This document shows, in pieces, positions 24,792 to 36,731 of a stretch of 64,000 nt of DNA. The DNA is from Mortierella sp. BCC40632 (taxonomy: Eukaryota > Mortierellomycota > Mortierellomycetes > Mortierellales > Mortierellaceae): contig WAEK01000013.1 in the NCBI GenBank assembly GCA_011634665.1, positions 542,501 to 606,500 of the forward strand, read 5' to 3'. The position numbers were made by a program, and so were the translations under genes. How positions within the stretch are numbered: position 1 is the stretch's first letter; the number at the start of each line of letters is the position of its first letter. The notes beneath the pieces were generated by a model. The model had not been told where the DNA came from. It worked only from the letters and a program-made list of their open reading frames with translations, and made no database searches.

Positions 24792-25448
24792 CACAATGGT
24801 AATGGCTTTCTAGGCCGATAGTTCTTGAATCCTAGAATTCCTGTGGGGTGATAGGGAAAGCGACACTCCCCCTCCCCATTACACATGCTGGAAGCGAGGT
24901 CCATGGATTCGTGGTCAAAAGAAATATTTCCCACACCAGATCCACATTTCTCTGGGGAATAACAAGTTGAATGGTCGGTTCGACCCAGGGGGAAAGTACA
25001 ACAAGACTCGCGAGAAAATTTCTCCTCAAAGATGTAGTCCTTCATGGAGTCAGATCTGCTTATCCTATAGAGGACAGAGGAGGAGTGAGCGTGGGTATTG
25101 ATTATGCGCATTACGCAGGTACGCAACTGGGATGTTCTCCGACTCAAGGACACTTGTTGCAGATGTGGCAAGAGCCTTTAGCTAAAAATTATGGTGGGCA
25201 TTGGTTGGTGCTCAAAAGGGTGATGTGAAGTGTTCAGGCCTAGCGGAATTATAATATGTGGTTTTTTTTGCATAGGATCGCTTCTGACGCCACATCCTCA
25301 CAGCTTACCTCATGTCAGGCCATACCGCATCGGGAGAGGGAAGGGAGAAAGACAGATCACTAGGAAATATACGTATTCAGCAGTGTCTTCTAGATCTGAT
25401 CGTGGATCGAAAAGAAGGGTTGCTCGGGAAGTAGGTTGAGCTGGCTCG

Positions 25449-25583
25449 CAGAGGGTCGTGCTGGAAATTGCAGTACAAGTTATGCGTACTAAAGACGTGT
25501 GCTGGAAGATATTTTTGTGCTGCAACCTTCCAGTACACGCTGTGAAAGCCTCATTTTTTGCAGCAAGGATGGCTGCTGGCTCG
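25449..25583. other. 135-bp segment present only in repeat D copy 2
   Basis: The block is bounded by the 9-bp direct repeat GCTGGCTCG (25440-25448 and 25575-25583), of which copy 1 has one. Either a small element inserted with a 9-bp target duplication, or copy 1 lost the segment by recombination between short repeats. No terminal inverted repeat is evident. Confidence 0.6.
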
Positions 25584-26229
25584 TATATGGCAGCTCATCT
25601 TGACGTACGGTGCAATCGGAACACCATGTGTCACCATTCGCTGAAGTGGCTTCTAATTGGTCCATTCTTCTTCTGCATTTCTCCATCTTTTTGATGAATG
25701 AGCCATGCATCTGTCAGGAATCTTTAATCTTTTTCAGGACTGAGCATGTATTCCATATCAGACGATCTGTCTTCTAAGCATTACTCTTGGGGTTTCTTGG
25801 GTGAGAGATCGTTTCTCCAAGTGCGCGACGCTTTCTCTGAGAGAAGGGGTATTGGACTCATATCAAGTCGCGCACCGAAGGTCCTCATGGATTAGTATTC
25901 TGAGCGAGCCACATCATGATGTTCGAGGGTTGAATTCTCGTCCTCAAGACGAGCGTTGGCTTGAGTAGCTTCTTTTTGCGCAATTGTCTCCTTTTTGGAT
26001 CTGGCCTGCTTGCTCTTGTGCTTCTCTCTCGATCCTGACATTGTGCATGGATACTTGTGATGCTAGCTAAGTCGCTTGACCCCTGAGTTCTGCTTGATGT
26101 TGCACCCTCTATTGTCGCAGTCTTCGACCCTTCCGCATCTCACCTTCTCATGCTTTCAGATTTCGACCGGCTATATGCAGGTGCATCCGACGAAAGTATT
26201 GTATCTCACATTGCCATAGCGCCTCTGTT

Positions 26230-26640
26230 CTTCATGCTGGCGTGATTCATCCTATTTAGACAGGTCAAGCAGGATCTGTATAGCTATTGTGGAGAATATG
26301 CAACTTCTCTGACCCAAATATATTTCTCCTGATACAAATACCTTTACTGGAGATACGTGGTTCGACTCTATGACAGGAAACACCAGCTCTGAATGGTTCT
26401 TGAGTAGTCATGATGGCCTTTGGAAGACTCCCACCATTGTAAAGCAAGCGTTTTGTTTTTGTTATTTTTCTTACTCCAGTTGTCTTAACAAAGGTATATT
26501 CTTCTACTCGGAACCAGGTTTCTTGCGCCATACGATGTAATCTTGCATGCTGGATCGACACTTTACATGGGAGTGACTACCTTGATTTCGTTTGAGATGC
26601 TAAGACTTCCTTTCTTCGGCTCCCCCTCATTTTAAGCGAC
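26230..26640. repeat. Segmental repeat B, copy 2
   Basis: Corresponds to about 15085-15490 with scattered substitutions. It follows repeat D copy 2 directly. Confidence 0.8.
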
Positions 26641-27049
26641 CGGAAATTCAGGCTTGTGCACGCATATCTTTTGTAACAGATACGGCAACAAAGTCTTTTC
26701 ATTGCATGAAACAGAGTTCATCATATCTACAACATCAGCCATCATGGCTCTACGACACCAAGTGCTGCATGGGACTTTTGTTTACACTGGGGCAGCCGGA
26801 CATTTTTTTTGTTCTGGATCGCAAGGTCGCGTTCTGAAGTACTGGGCTTCTCGAACCCACATTAGACATCCCGATGCCGTTAAGCTTGAATAGCAAGTCG
26901 ACTTTACGACCGCTGTCGCCAACATCCCCAAAACCATCTGACTGTTATTGACGTATGATCTTCGACGACTCCAAGACCTTCTCTCCACTAGACAAGCGAG
27001 TAAATCGATTTACGGGTTAGAATGACAAAATAATAGTGTTTACGGCCTC

Positions 27050-27640
27050 CATGGCTCTTCGGTGGTACAAGCGACCTTTTTGCGCTTGCTACTACTGGAA
27101 GAAGCTGAGGACGTCGAAGGTCTCGGTGGGTCTAAAGGTTATAAGGGAAAAGGTATTAGAAAACAAAAGTAAAAAAAATCGTATTAACTCATCAGCAGAT
27201 ATGCTTGTGCCGGCTACGTTGTTGACCTTGGTCTGCCTAACTCCCCATGTGGTACGCCTTGCAAGTCCCATTGTCACAGATACTTTTAAAAGGAACGAAT
27301 TGTTTGGCATACGTTTCATTGCTAGCTTTCATGGGTTCCGCTGCCAGTTTACTGATTCCATGAACGAACAATCGTAAATATTTGAAGAGTTGCTGGGGGA
27401 CAAAAACCTCGTGATGCTTACCGCTGGCGGCGACCTCTCTCAGCTCCTGCTCGACTTCTTCATGCAGTTCTTCCTCATCAATGACCCCTCCATTCTTTCT
27501 GGCTTCATTCTTCGCTGGACTGCCTGCCGGTCTTGACATGTACTTGAGAGCGTCTATCTGGTAACGGGCCTTCCGACTGACATGGTTCCCCGATGGTATG
27601 AGCCGTTTTTCTTGTGTTTGTTGTTACTGGAAGTAGCTGA
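27050..27640 (-). pseudogene. Degenerate tandem exons of an unknown gene
   Basis: A minus-strand frame reads through KARYQIDALKYMSRPAGS and an acidic helix (EEELHEEVEQELREVAAS) to a GTAAGC donor near 27423. Upstream it contains an in-frame TAA (27624-27626) in a Gln-rich stretch. A diverged copy of that stretch, with two successive TAG codons at 27089-27094, lies about 540 bp away. The family is not recognised. Confidence 0.3.
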
Positions 27641-28209
27641 GTGGCGAAGGTTTTGATAAGCGAACAATTATGAACAATAGCATTGAAATGAAAACCATGT
27701 TTAAGCTGTAAGAAGGTTTGAGATATTTTTTACCTTCACTGTAGTGACGAAGGACATCTTTGGTATGAGCCTTAGTTACTGCCGTCTATTGCTCATAGAC
27801 TCCTACATCGAGGACGTGAAGATGTCGCTCCTTGGCTTCCATCTCCTCTATGTCGTGCCAGAATCGGGTCACTTCAAGGGCGTCTTAATCTGTGGGCCAG
27901 CGCCGTATCAAAGTAGTCCCAACTTCACGAAGAATGTGCCATTCATTGCCCTTCAAAGCGGGTAGAAAGTCAACTAGCCATGAGCAGTGATATTCTCTCT
28001 TGCACGAGCAGGGGCTGCTGAGTCCCGTATAATATCCAAAAAACGAATCTCATAAGGATCCTCGATTATGCTGAAATAGGAAAAGGATGAAAACGGCGGA
28101 CTCGATAGCTCGAGCTTCCATGAGCGCTGTGGACCGTACTAAAAAATAGCAAAATAGCGAGAGATGATCAAATTTGGTTGCACCGTTAACGATTCTTAGA
28201 AGAAACCTC

Positions 28210-28553
28210 TGGCCCAACTCTGCTAAGCACGATCAGAGGTAAGATTAAATGACTATGTGTTGTAGGCCCACGCCGCAAGGGAAATCCTAGCAATAGCGGA
28301 CTTCTCAAGGGCTGCATCAAAATGCTGCCAGCACAACAGGGCAAGCCCAAGAACACTATAGGCTTGTCTTTGAGAGAAGCATGTTCAAGGATTCGTCATT
28401 CCTCTCGTCAGCACATGAGCAGGATAAACTCTGACCCAACTCTGCTAAACACGATCAAGAGGTAGGAACAGAATGACTGGTGCGTTGTTGGCCCACGCCG
28501 CAAGGGAAATCCTAGCAATAATGGACTTTCTAAGGGCTGCATTGAAATGCTGC
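28210..28553. repeat. Diverged direct duplication of ~120 bp
   Basis: Segments near 28210-28330 and 28434-28553 share CCCACGCCGCAAGGGAAATC and most of their flanks. Confidence 0.75.
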
Positions 28554-28986
28554 TAATCTTTGAGGGATCATCAAAAAAAAAAAAAAAAAAAAAAGAGTCT
28601 CGAGCGCGTCACAGAATTGACAATCGCTAATTGTTCTAGTCAACGTGACGAGCGTGGATTACGATACAGGACGCGTAAGTGAGGTAAGGTCCTGGACAAT
28701 GGGAGCACTCTGTCGACATTACATTAGCCCAGGGAACTGTTCCTTTTTTTTTTTTTTTTGTTCTACTCGCGCGCCCTCTCTTTCCATTTCAAAGGATCAA
28801 TTCTCTTTTATTTTATCCACTCGAGATCAGGGTTCAAGAACGCGACAGAAAGAAATAATAATAATAATAATAACAAGGAGCTCAGGACCAAAAAAAAAAA
28901 AAGGAGACTTATTATATTTCGCAAGGAAACAACCCACCCACCTTCTTCACTTCATTGAACCCATAAATTCCAGTTTACAAACAACC

Positions 28987-29464
28987 ATGTCAGGACTCAA
29001 GCCCGGAGAAGTCAATCTCGGCGTATGTGCAATATACCCCTTCCCCCCCCGTTCTCTTTTCTTCTCTTTTCAATCCATTTTTTTTTTTTGTCTGGGCAAT
29101 ACATGGCATCCTCCTTCTCGCGTCTTTGGATTCATTTCAGACCTCTCTGGACCAGTTACTTGTTTACTGACACACTATTTAAACTCGTCCTTTGCCTTGG
29201 GACTGGATCACACACTCTTGTCTTTTTATATTTATCTTTCTTTTCTTTACACAGACGTCGATTATGGCCGTTCAGTTCAATGGAGGTGTCATCATTGGTG
29301 CTGATTCGCGCACTACAACTGGATCTTATATCGCCAACCGCGTGACGGATAAGTTGACAGAGGTCCATGACACGATCTACTGTTGTCGATCCGGAAGTGC
29401 AGCAGATACACAAGCCGTTGCTGATATCGTTCACTACTACCTTCAGATGTATTCGTAAGTCTCT

Positions 29465-29498
<34 letters not shown>

Positions 29499-30479
29499 CC
29501 CTTCAATTCTTGTCTTTTCAAACCACAGATCGTGAATATAGAGCACGCGTTCCCTTATTATCAAGTAATACTGACAGCCATTTTGTGCGTGTGCATGTGG
29601 GATTTTCCTACTCTTTCTTCTTGAAACAGTGTCCAGAATGGCAGACCCACTGTCAAGGTGGCAGCAACGCTCTTCCAGGAACTCTGCTACCAGAACAAGG
29701 ATAGTCTCAGTGCGGGTATCATTGTAGCAGGATGGGACAAAGAATCTGGAGGTGCCGTCTGGAACATCCCTCTTGGTGGCTCATTGCACCGTCAGCCATT
29801 CGCTATTGGAGGTAATTGTTAATGAGCTGAATATTTTCTTGGAACATGATAGATATGCTGTGGAAAACAGCCTTGGTTTAATTATCTCTTGAGATGGGAT
29901 GTCAATTGGCTAATATCTCCTACTTTTGTCACGCGTCATGGTTTTTTTTTTCTTTGCTTCTGGAATGCGCCTCTATTAGGAAGTGGATCTACATATATCT
30001 ATGGTTACTGTGACGCCACCTACCGTGATGGCATGAACCAGGAAGAGTGCATCGAGTTTGTCAAGAACTGTATGTTTTTTTAAAAAAAAAAAAAAAAAAA
30101 AAAAGACGAGTGAATGATCAACAGAAAGGAGCTATGTATTTATTTTTTTTAACATTTTCCCCTCCATTCTCACGTATTGATTCCCTGATCATCTATATAG
30201 CATTGGCGCTAGCAATGTCCCGCGATGGCTCTTCAGGAGGTGTCATCCGTATGGCTATTATTACAGAGGCAGGAGTCAAGAGGATTTTCGTCCCAGGTGA
30301 CAAGCTTCCAGGTAATCAACAGAGACTTTATCCTTTGGGATTTGATTTATATCTTTCTCTCTTTGGTCTTGAGATAGTCTGATGTTTTTGTCTACTTTTA
30401 CTGACTTGTGTGTTGTTTTTTTTTTTTTTTTTTTTTTTTCTTACTCTACTTTTTGTCAATAGTTCACTGGGAGGGTTAA
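28987..30479 (+). CDS. PRE3: 20S proteasome beta-1 subunit (caspase-like)
   Basis: Six exons (28987-29022, 29255-29454, 29630-29811, 29980-30069, 30201-30311, 30463-30479) join in phase to 211 residues, the usual length for the beta-1 (PSMB6/Pre3) subunit. This subunit supplies the caspase-like activity in the core particle. The propeptide is only [12 protein letters not shown]. The catalytic Thr1 is the first codon of exon 2 in [32 protein letters not shown] and [20 protein letters not shown] are hallmark segments, as is [20 protein letters not shown]. The last exon encodes only VHWEG after the split codon. Introns contain long poly(T) or poly(A) runs. The assignment is firm. Confidence 0.96.
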
Positions 30480-30856
30480 AGATTCGATCCCCTTTGTTTT
30501 TTTTAGGAGCAACTAGTTACCCTCGTTGGATTGGATCAGATTTCGTATGTACACAGACACACAAACACAAAGAATGAAAGAAAGAAAGAAAGAAAGAAAA
30601 AAATGAAAGAAAGAGTATCGGATGTCATTTTATCCCCCCCCAACCCTCCCTTCTCTTCACTACAATCTTGTGGGAGGGAAAGTCACGTCAAATAAATCTG
30701 GACGTCTCCGGATTCATTTTTCGCAACATCATGGGTATTGCAGAGTGAAAGGGGAAAAAAAGTCTCTAGTTTATTACAATGATGAGATGGGGGGGATGAG
30801 AGGTCTGTCTGTTCGAATCCGTCGTTCAGAGAGAGAGAAAGTGAGAGAGATAAAAA

Positions 30857-33395
30857 TTATGACAGGACCTTTCCAGTTCGGATGCCCACCATAATGCGCT
30901 CTGCCAAGTTACGATCTTTCCGTCCAACAAGACTCGTTGCACGACCTCCTCTGCCTGCACGCGCTGTTCGGCCCACTCGATGCAAATAGTCGACAATCGT
31001 CACGGGGAAATCATACAACACAACATGATTCACAGCAGTGGTATCGATGCCTCTTGAGGCAATATCGGTTGAAATCAAAATCTTTCCACCACGGATCCGA
31101 CCTGAAGCGAATTGCTTCTGCTTCTCTTCAAAGACCGATGGCAATGCTGTCGACTTGAATAGTGGGGTGGACGAAGAAGAAGTGGGGTGGGGAGGTGGGG
31201 GGCGGAACAAAATCATCGTTTGTGAATTGGCTCAGAATCTCTTCTCGGTTCTTGGCTTCTCCATGCAATACGCCCACAACGCCTGGGACACGACTCTTCA
31301 TCAGGTGATCGTGAAGCAATTCACAAGAATGCTTAGTATTACAAAAGATGAGGGTGTTCTCAAGTCGCTTCACGGATTTCTGGCCTTGCTGAACCATTGG
31401 AAGTTGTTGTTGCTTTGCCAGAATATCCAAGAGAGCCTTGGGCCGGTTACCAAAGTATGGCTTGAGATCCAAGAAGGTTTGATGGAGTCCTGGCAAGGAC
31501 TTGTGTAGGGAAGGGGTTGTGATCTTGAGCAATCCAGGCAAAGTCTCGTCCAGGGTATCAGAAACACGCTTTGGCAAGGTGGCCGAAACCACAGTGATTT
31601 TGGTTGGATCTCGAGTCGCTCCATCGTGGTTCTTCTTGTTGGCTGTCTTGGCCTGCTGGACAATCTTGGCAACATCAGTTCCAAATCCACGGTCAAACAT
31701 TGTGTCAGCTTCATCAATGACCAGATGTCGAAGCGATGCTAAAGAGATTTGATGGTTCTCGAGCATCGCAGAGCTCACGCGTCTCCTCTTTGGAGTGCCG
31801 TCCTCATTCAGCTGCTTTCCATCTTCTGCGTCACCAAAGAGATTATCGTTAGCATTATCCGGCCTTGTATCAGTTCCAAGATAGTCTAGCAGACTCGTTG
31901 GAGTTGCCACAATTATATCTACTGGTCCCTGAGTGAGTCGCTGAGAAATACTCCTGGGTGTCATCGAGTGAGAGATTTGCAGTGACCTCAGTCTGACTGT
32001 ATGCGAGAACTGCTTCAAGATTCCTGCAACTTGAGAGACGAGTTCACGCGAAGGCAACAGGACGATCGCGCGTGGCTGGTTGAATCGTCGGACTGAGTTT
32101 AGAGCCATTATCCTAGCCGCCTCCTCTTCTTCCTCAAGATCTTCCTCCTCTTCCTCCCCAATCTCCTCACGACCTTCCATTGATGCTGCCGATGCTGCCT
32201 CTTTTGCTGAATTTGTAGCAGTGTACTGGTTGATAGCTTTGTCCTCTTGCAGCTTGAGATCATGCAGAATTGGGATGAGATAGGCCAAAGTCTTGCCCGA
32301 TCCAGTCTCTGCGGCACAGAGCGTAAATGGTGACTTTTTGGAAGGACTGATGGTCGAAGGGATGGTCAAAGCCTGAATTTCTGTTGGTCGAATGTTTCCA
32401 AAGGCATTCGAGGGATCGACATCCGAGCTGTCCTTATTGTTGGTTGTAGCAGATTGGGGGGTCAGAGTCTTTGAAGGGCTGGATCCTGCGGATAAAAACT
32501 CTTGTACGCCACGAAGCACCTCTGGATGTAACCCCATGGTTTCGAATCGACTTTTGGCCACTTCTTCCATGAGATCCTTAATATTTCTTCCATTGCCTGC
32601 AGATGTTTCTGCAAAGACACCTCCTTCATTCTGTTGATCCCTGCCACCTGTTTGAGCCGAAGCATAAGACTTGAACTTGGACAAGCCTACGCCAGCCTTG
32701 GGGGTCAACTTGACATCTGAGGCGATGGGTTTGAGGGCAAATCGGACAGGGACAAATCCACGGACTTGAGGACCACGACTCTTCCTTTTCGCACCCGCGT
32801 CAATCAATGTCTGTTCTGCTGCTGCTGCCTTGTCACGACCAATGTTGCCAGTCCTTTTTGGGGCGCCTTGAGAGCGCTGCTGGGTCCTGGCACGTTGATA
32901 CATTGAAGCATATCCTGGAGCAAAAGAATGTTCCAGCTGTGGGTTGCGCGAGCCCTTTTCAAACGAAGTGACCGAGACAGAGGGACCCTTACACTGAGGA
33001 GGTGACTCTTTACGCCACTGACGAGAGTTGGAGGATGAAGATGAAGATGAGGGCGATGAAGAAGATGAGGATGAATAGGGGGTTGGAGTCTTTTTTCGTG
33101 GGTCAAGTCGTTTATGAGTAGTCCGTTGGGCCATTATTTTTTGTTCCTTGACAATTCGAGCCTTTGGACGAGGGGTTCTGTAACCGAGTGCCAAAGCGCT
33201 GGAAGAAAACGGTTTGACAAGAGGTAGGCGGAGGTGACCAGGCTGTCCTAGTGCAGCTTCCCGAAGCAGCACGGGTTGTGCTGCTGAAAGTAAAGAGTAC
33301 GATCGGCGCAAGAGTCCAGCATGCTGGAACTGGAGCTGTGGCTGGGAGACTGTTGCTCCCGTTGTCCTGGCGGCTGTCCTCAGGAGTGAATACAT
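30857..33395 (-). CDS. MRH4: Mitochondrial DEAD-box RNA helicase, probably MRH4-like
   Basis: An 827-residue DEAD-box helicase in two exons (33395-31209 and 31153-30857). Its Arg-rich, Ser-rich start ([13 protein letters not shown]...) looks like a mitochondrial targeting peptide. Motifs in order are PTEIQ (Q motif), AETGSGKT (I), [11 protein letters not shown] (Ia), [10 protein letters not shown] (Ib), [13 protein letters not shown] (II), SATLPKR (III), [13 protein letters not shown] (IV), [11 protein letters not shown] (V) and [11 protein letters not shown] (VI). The N-terminal extension and the variable insert after motif I fit the mitoribosome-assembly helicase Mrh4, but a related mitochondrial helicase is possible. 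The 55-nt intron (31208-31154) starts GTTCCG and ends in CAAG. It restores the frame exactly but is a weak donor, so a real frameshift cannot be excluded. Confidence 0.88.
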
Positions 33396-33671
33396 TGCTA
33401 GAAGACAAAGCCAGAGTTAGGTTAGTGACATGGGAGGGTCAAGAATCAGGGCTGTGATTGGTGCTCCATGCAGGATCGGATCCTGATCGCTGGCACATTT
33501 TACATACCCGACATGCTGTAAGCGTTTCAAGGTGGGTTGAATGAGAACAGACCTTGTAAAAAAAGAAAAAGAAAAAGAAAAAAGAGAAAAGAAAAGAGCG
33601 CGAGATCAGACAAAAGCTTAGGACAAGTCAATATGAGCTAGACAGTCACAGGTCGAAATTCCCCTTTTTAT

Positions 33672-34421
33672 TCATTGCTGCGAGGAATCACTAGCATAGG
33701 AGATCTCTTGGTGTGAAAAGTACGAAAAGCTTGACCCATCATCCGATGAAAGACTTGTAGTACTCGGCTCAGAACAAGAGTAAAACGAGGCTAGTCGACC
33801 GTTGCGTCGAAAAGGGGTCCGTGGCACGAACCGAGGATTTCGCCTTATCTCCTGGAGCTTCCAACCAGGAGCCCGGAAGCCATTCACCTGTCCTGCCTTC
33901 TTTGTTCCATCTGTCTTGGAGTGCTCTTTTAGGTCACTGCGGGTGCGACCATTGTCGGTGGAACTGTGGTGGCTATTCCAGCTTCGTGAGGACACAGACG
34001 AAGAAAGACTAGCTGTTGAATTGGACGACTGGTTGAAGCGTCGGTATCTCGCTGCGCTTGGCCCGATTCGTACGTTAGAGTTGTCAAATTGCGGCCATGG
34101 ATCATAGTCGGGTGGCGGCAATGAGGAGGGTGGGAGAGTAAATTCCAAGACCGAAGGTGCCCAGAGGTCGTATAGTCTGAACGGAGGCTCAGGAGGAAGG
34201 GGAGGGGTTGGTGGTCCGGGGGCAACACGAAACCTCCGAGAGTCTTGGAGAGTGGATGGCAAAGGCTGAACAATCAAATCACCTCCGGTGTCAAGCCTCT
34301 CGATCATCAGCGTAGGGGTCACAAATAAATCCATGGTTCTCGAAAGAAAGACGAGGGAATGCATTTGGGAAAGGGAATCAGAGAGCTCTTGAGCTCCCTT
34401 GAGAAGGATGGATCTTGACAT
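33672..34421 (-). CDS. Single-exon 249-residue protein, function unknown
   Basis: An uninterrupted frame with a TATA box 44-50 bp ahead of its ATG, which supports a real gene. The N-terminal 60 residues are mixed hydrophobic/acidic (MSRSILLKGAQELSDSLSQM). A Pro-rich middle follows (APGPPTPPLPPEPP), then a Ser/Arg-rich and apparently disordered C-terminal half containing FRAPGWKLQEIRRNPRFVP. I recognise no domain. It may be a small regulatory or adaptor protein; nothing in the sequence decides. Confidence 0.7.
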   Translation of the reverse strand: MSRSILLKGAQELSDSLSQMHSLVFLSRTMDLFVTPTLMIERLDTGGDLIVQPLPSTLQDSRRFRVAPGPPTPPLPPEPPFRLYDLWAPSVLEFTLPPSSLPPPDYDPWPQFDNSNVRIGPSAARYRRFNQSSNSTASLSSSVSSRSWNSHHSSTDNGRTRSDLKEHSKTDGTKKAGQVNGFRAPGWKLQEIRRNPRFVPRTPFRRNGRLASFYSCSEPSTTSLSSDDGSSFSYFSHQEISYASDSSQQ

Positions 34422-34464
34422 AGATCAGGGTAGAGGTGGTCGGGTGGACAGTGGGTCTAGGGTC

Positions 34465-34471
34465 TTTTATA
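34465..34471 (-). promoter_or_regulatory. TATA box of the 249-residue protein gene
   Basis: TATAAAA on the minus strand (GGCTATAAAAGACCC), 44 bp upstream of the ATG. Confidence 0.7.
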
Positions 34472-35741
<1,270 letters not shown>

Positions 35742-36693
35742 ATGAATCCCAGGGACAGGGACGAGGTAAGACACCACCTGTCAGATCAGTCCGTGGGTTG
35801 CGTCTTCTCTCCGCCTTCACCACCACCACCACCACCACTTCCGCTGCCACTGCCACTACCTCTACCACTACCCCCACTTTCACCGCCTCTTTTCTTACAC
35901 CCTCGCTCTCTCATTCACTCACTCATTCTCACTCAGTCACTCCCACCTACTTTGCTCCGCTACTTACTCGTTTCCCTCCTTCATCTCATTCCCCATCTCT
36001 TCCTCTCCAGTCCACGGTCATCAACCTGGCTGCCATCCGAGCCCAGGGTCAACCCTCTCAGCAGCGTGCACCCCTTACTCCCGCCGCACCCGCAGCCGAC
36101 GGCACAGGTCTCTTCGCTCACCTCCAGTCATTGGTCTCCCCTTCCGACAACGGACCCCGCAACACAGATGAAGGCAACAACGCCAAGGGTAATGCCAAGA
36201 GCAATACCAAGTCTGGCGGTGGTGGTGGTGGTCCTCCTGGTGGTGGAGGGGGTGGGAACAAGAAAGAGTGTCCTCGCCACGTAGAAGGACATCCACCAAA
36301 TCACCTCACCACGCGCGACTTGGGTGAACGACGGACGGTGACCCTCTTCTATGGTGCAGATGTCCAGCTCTTTGACATGATTGCTTCCTACAAACTCGGA
36401 AACCCAGACCGACTCGTCGACGACGCCATCGATGCGTTTGGTAAGGAAGCTTTCCTTTATCTTCTTTCAGACACGCCAATGCAGGTCGCCCTGAAGCTTT
36501 GTCAAAAGCAAAAGCAAAGGGGCGGGAAAGAAGCACGTCGTCCCAGAGACTAATATATCAATCCACTTTTTTTTTTTCAATCCCGGGAATGCACCCTGCA
36601 TCTCATCACCGCCATCAATGCTTCCATCACCACCACCACCGTCGCCTCCTTCTCCTTCTCCTTTCCTTTCTCTCCTCTCTATCTATCCATCTT

Positions 36694-36731
<38 letters not shown>

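Larger units (their letters stand above)
23255..26220. repeat. Segmental repeat D, copy 2 (with secreted-protein gene)
   Basis: Second copy of 16762-19572. Through the gene the offset is a constant 6517 bp. It contains an extra 135 bp at 25449-25583 and a second (GA)n tract near 23587-23610. Confidence 0.9.
26641..28986. other. Degenerate region before the proteasome gene
   Basis: Holds the decayed minus-strand reading frames at about 27050-27640, a diverged direct duplication at 28210-28553, and A-runs at 28573-28594 and 28889-28901. The last ~60 bp before 28987 is probably the leader of the PRE3 gene. No intact gene is supported. Confidence 0.5.

Noticed and set aside
30460..30500. TTCGATCCCC string resembling a tRNA T-arm
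   Set aside because: No acceptor stem, D-arm or anticodon arm can be built around it; it lies at the end of the PRE3 gene. I found no convincing tRNA or rRNA in the window.
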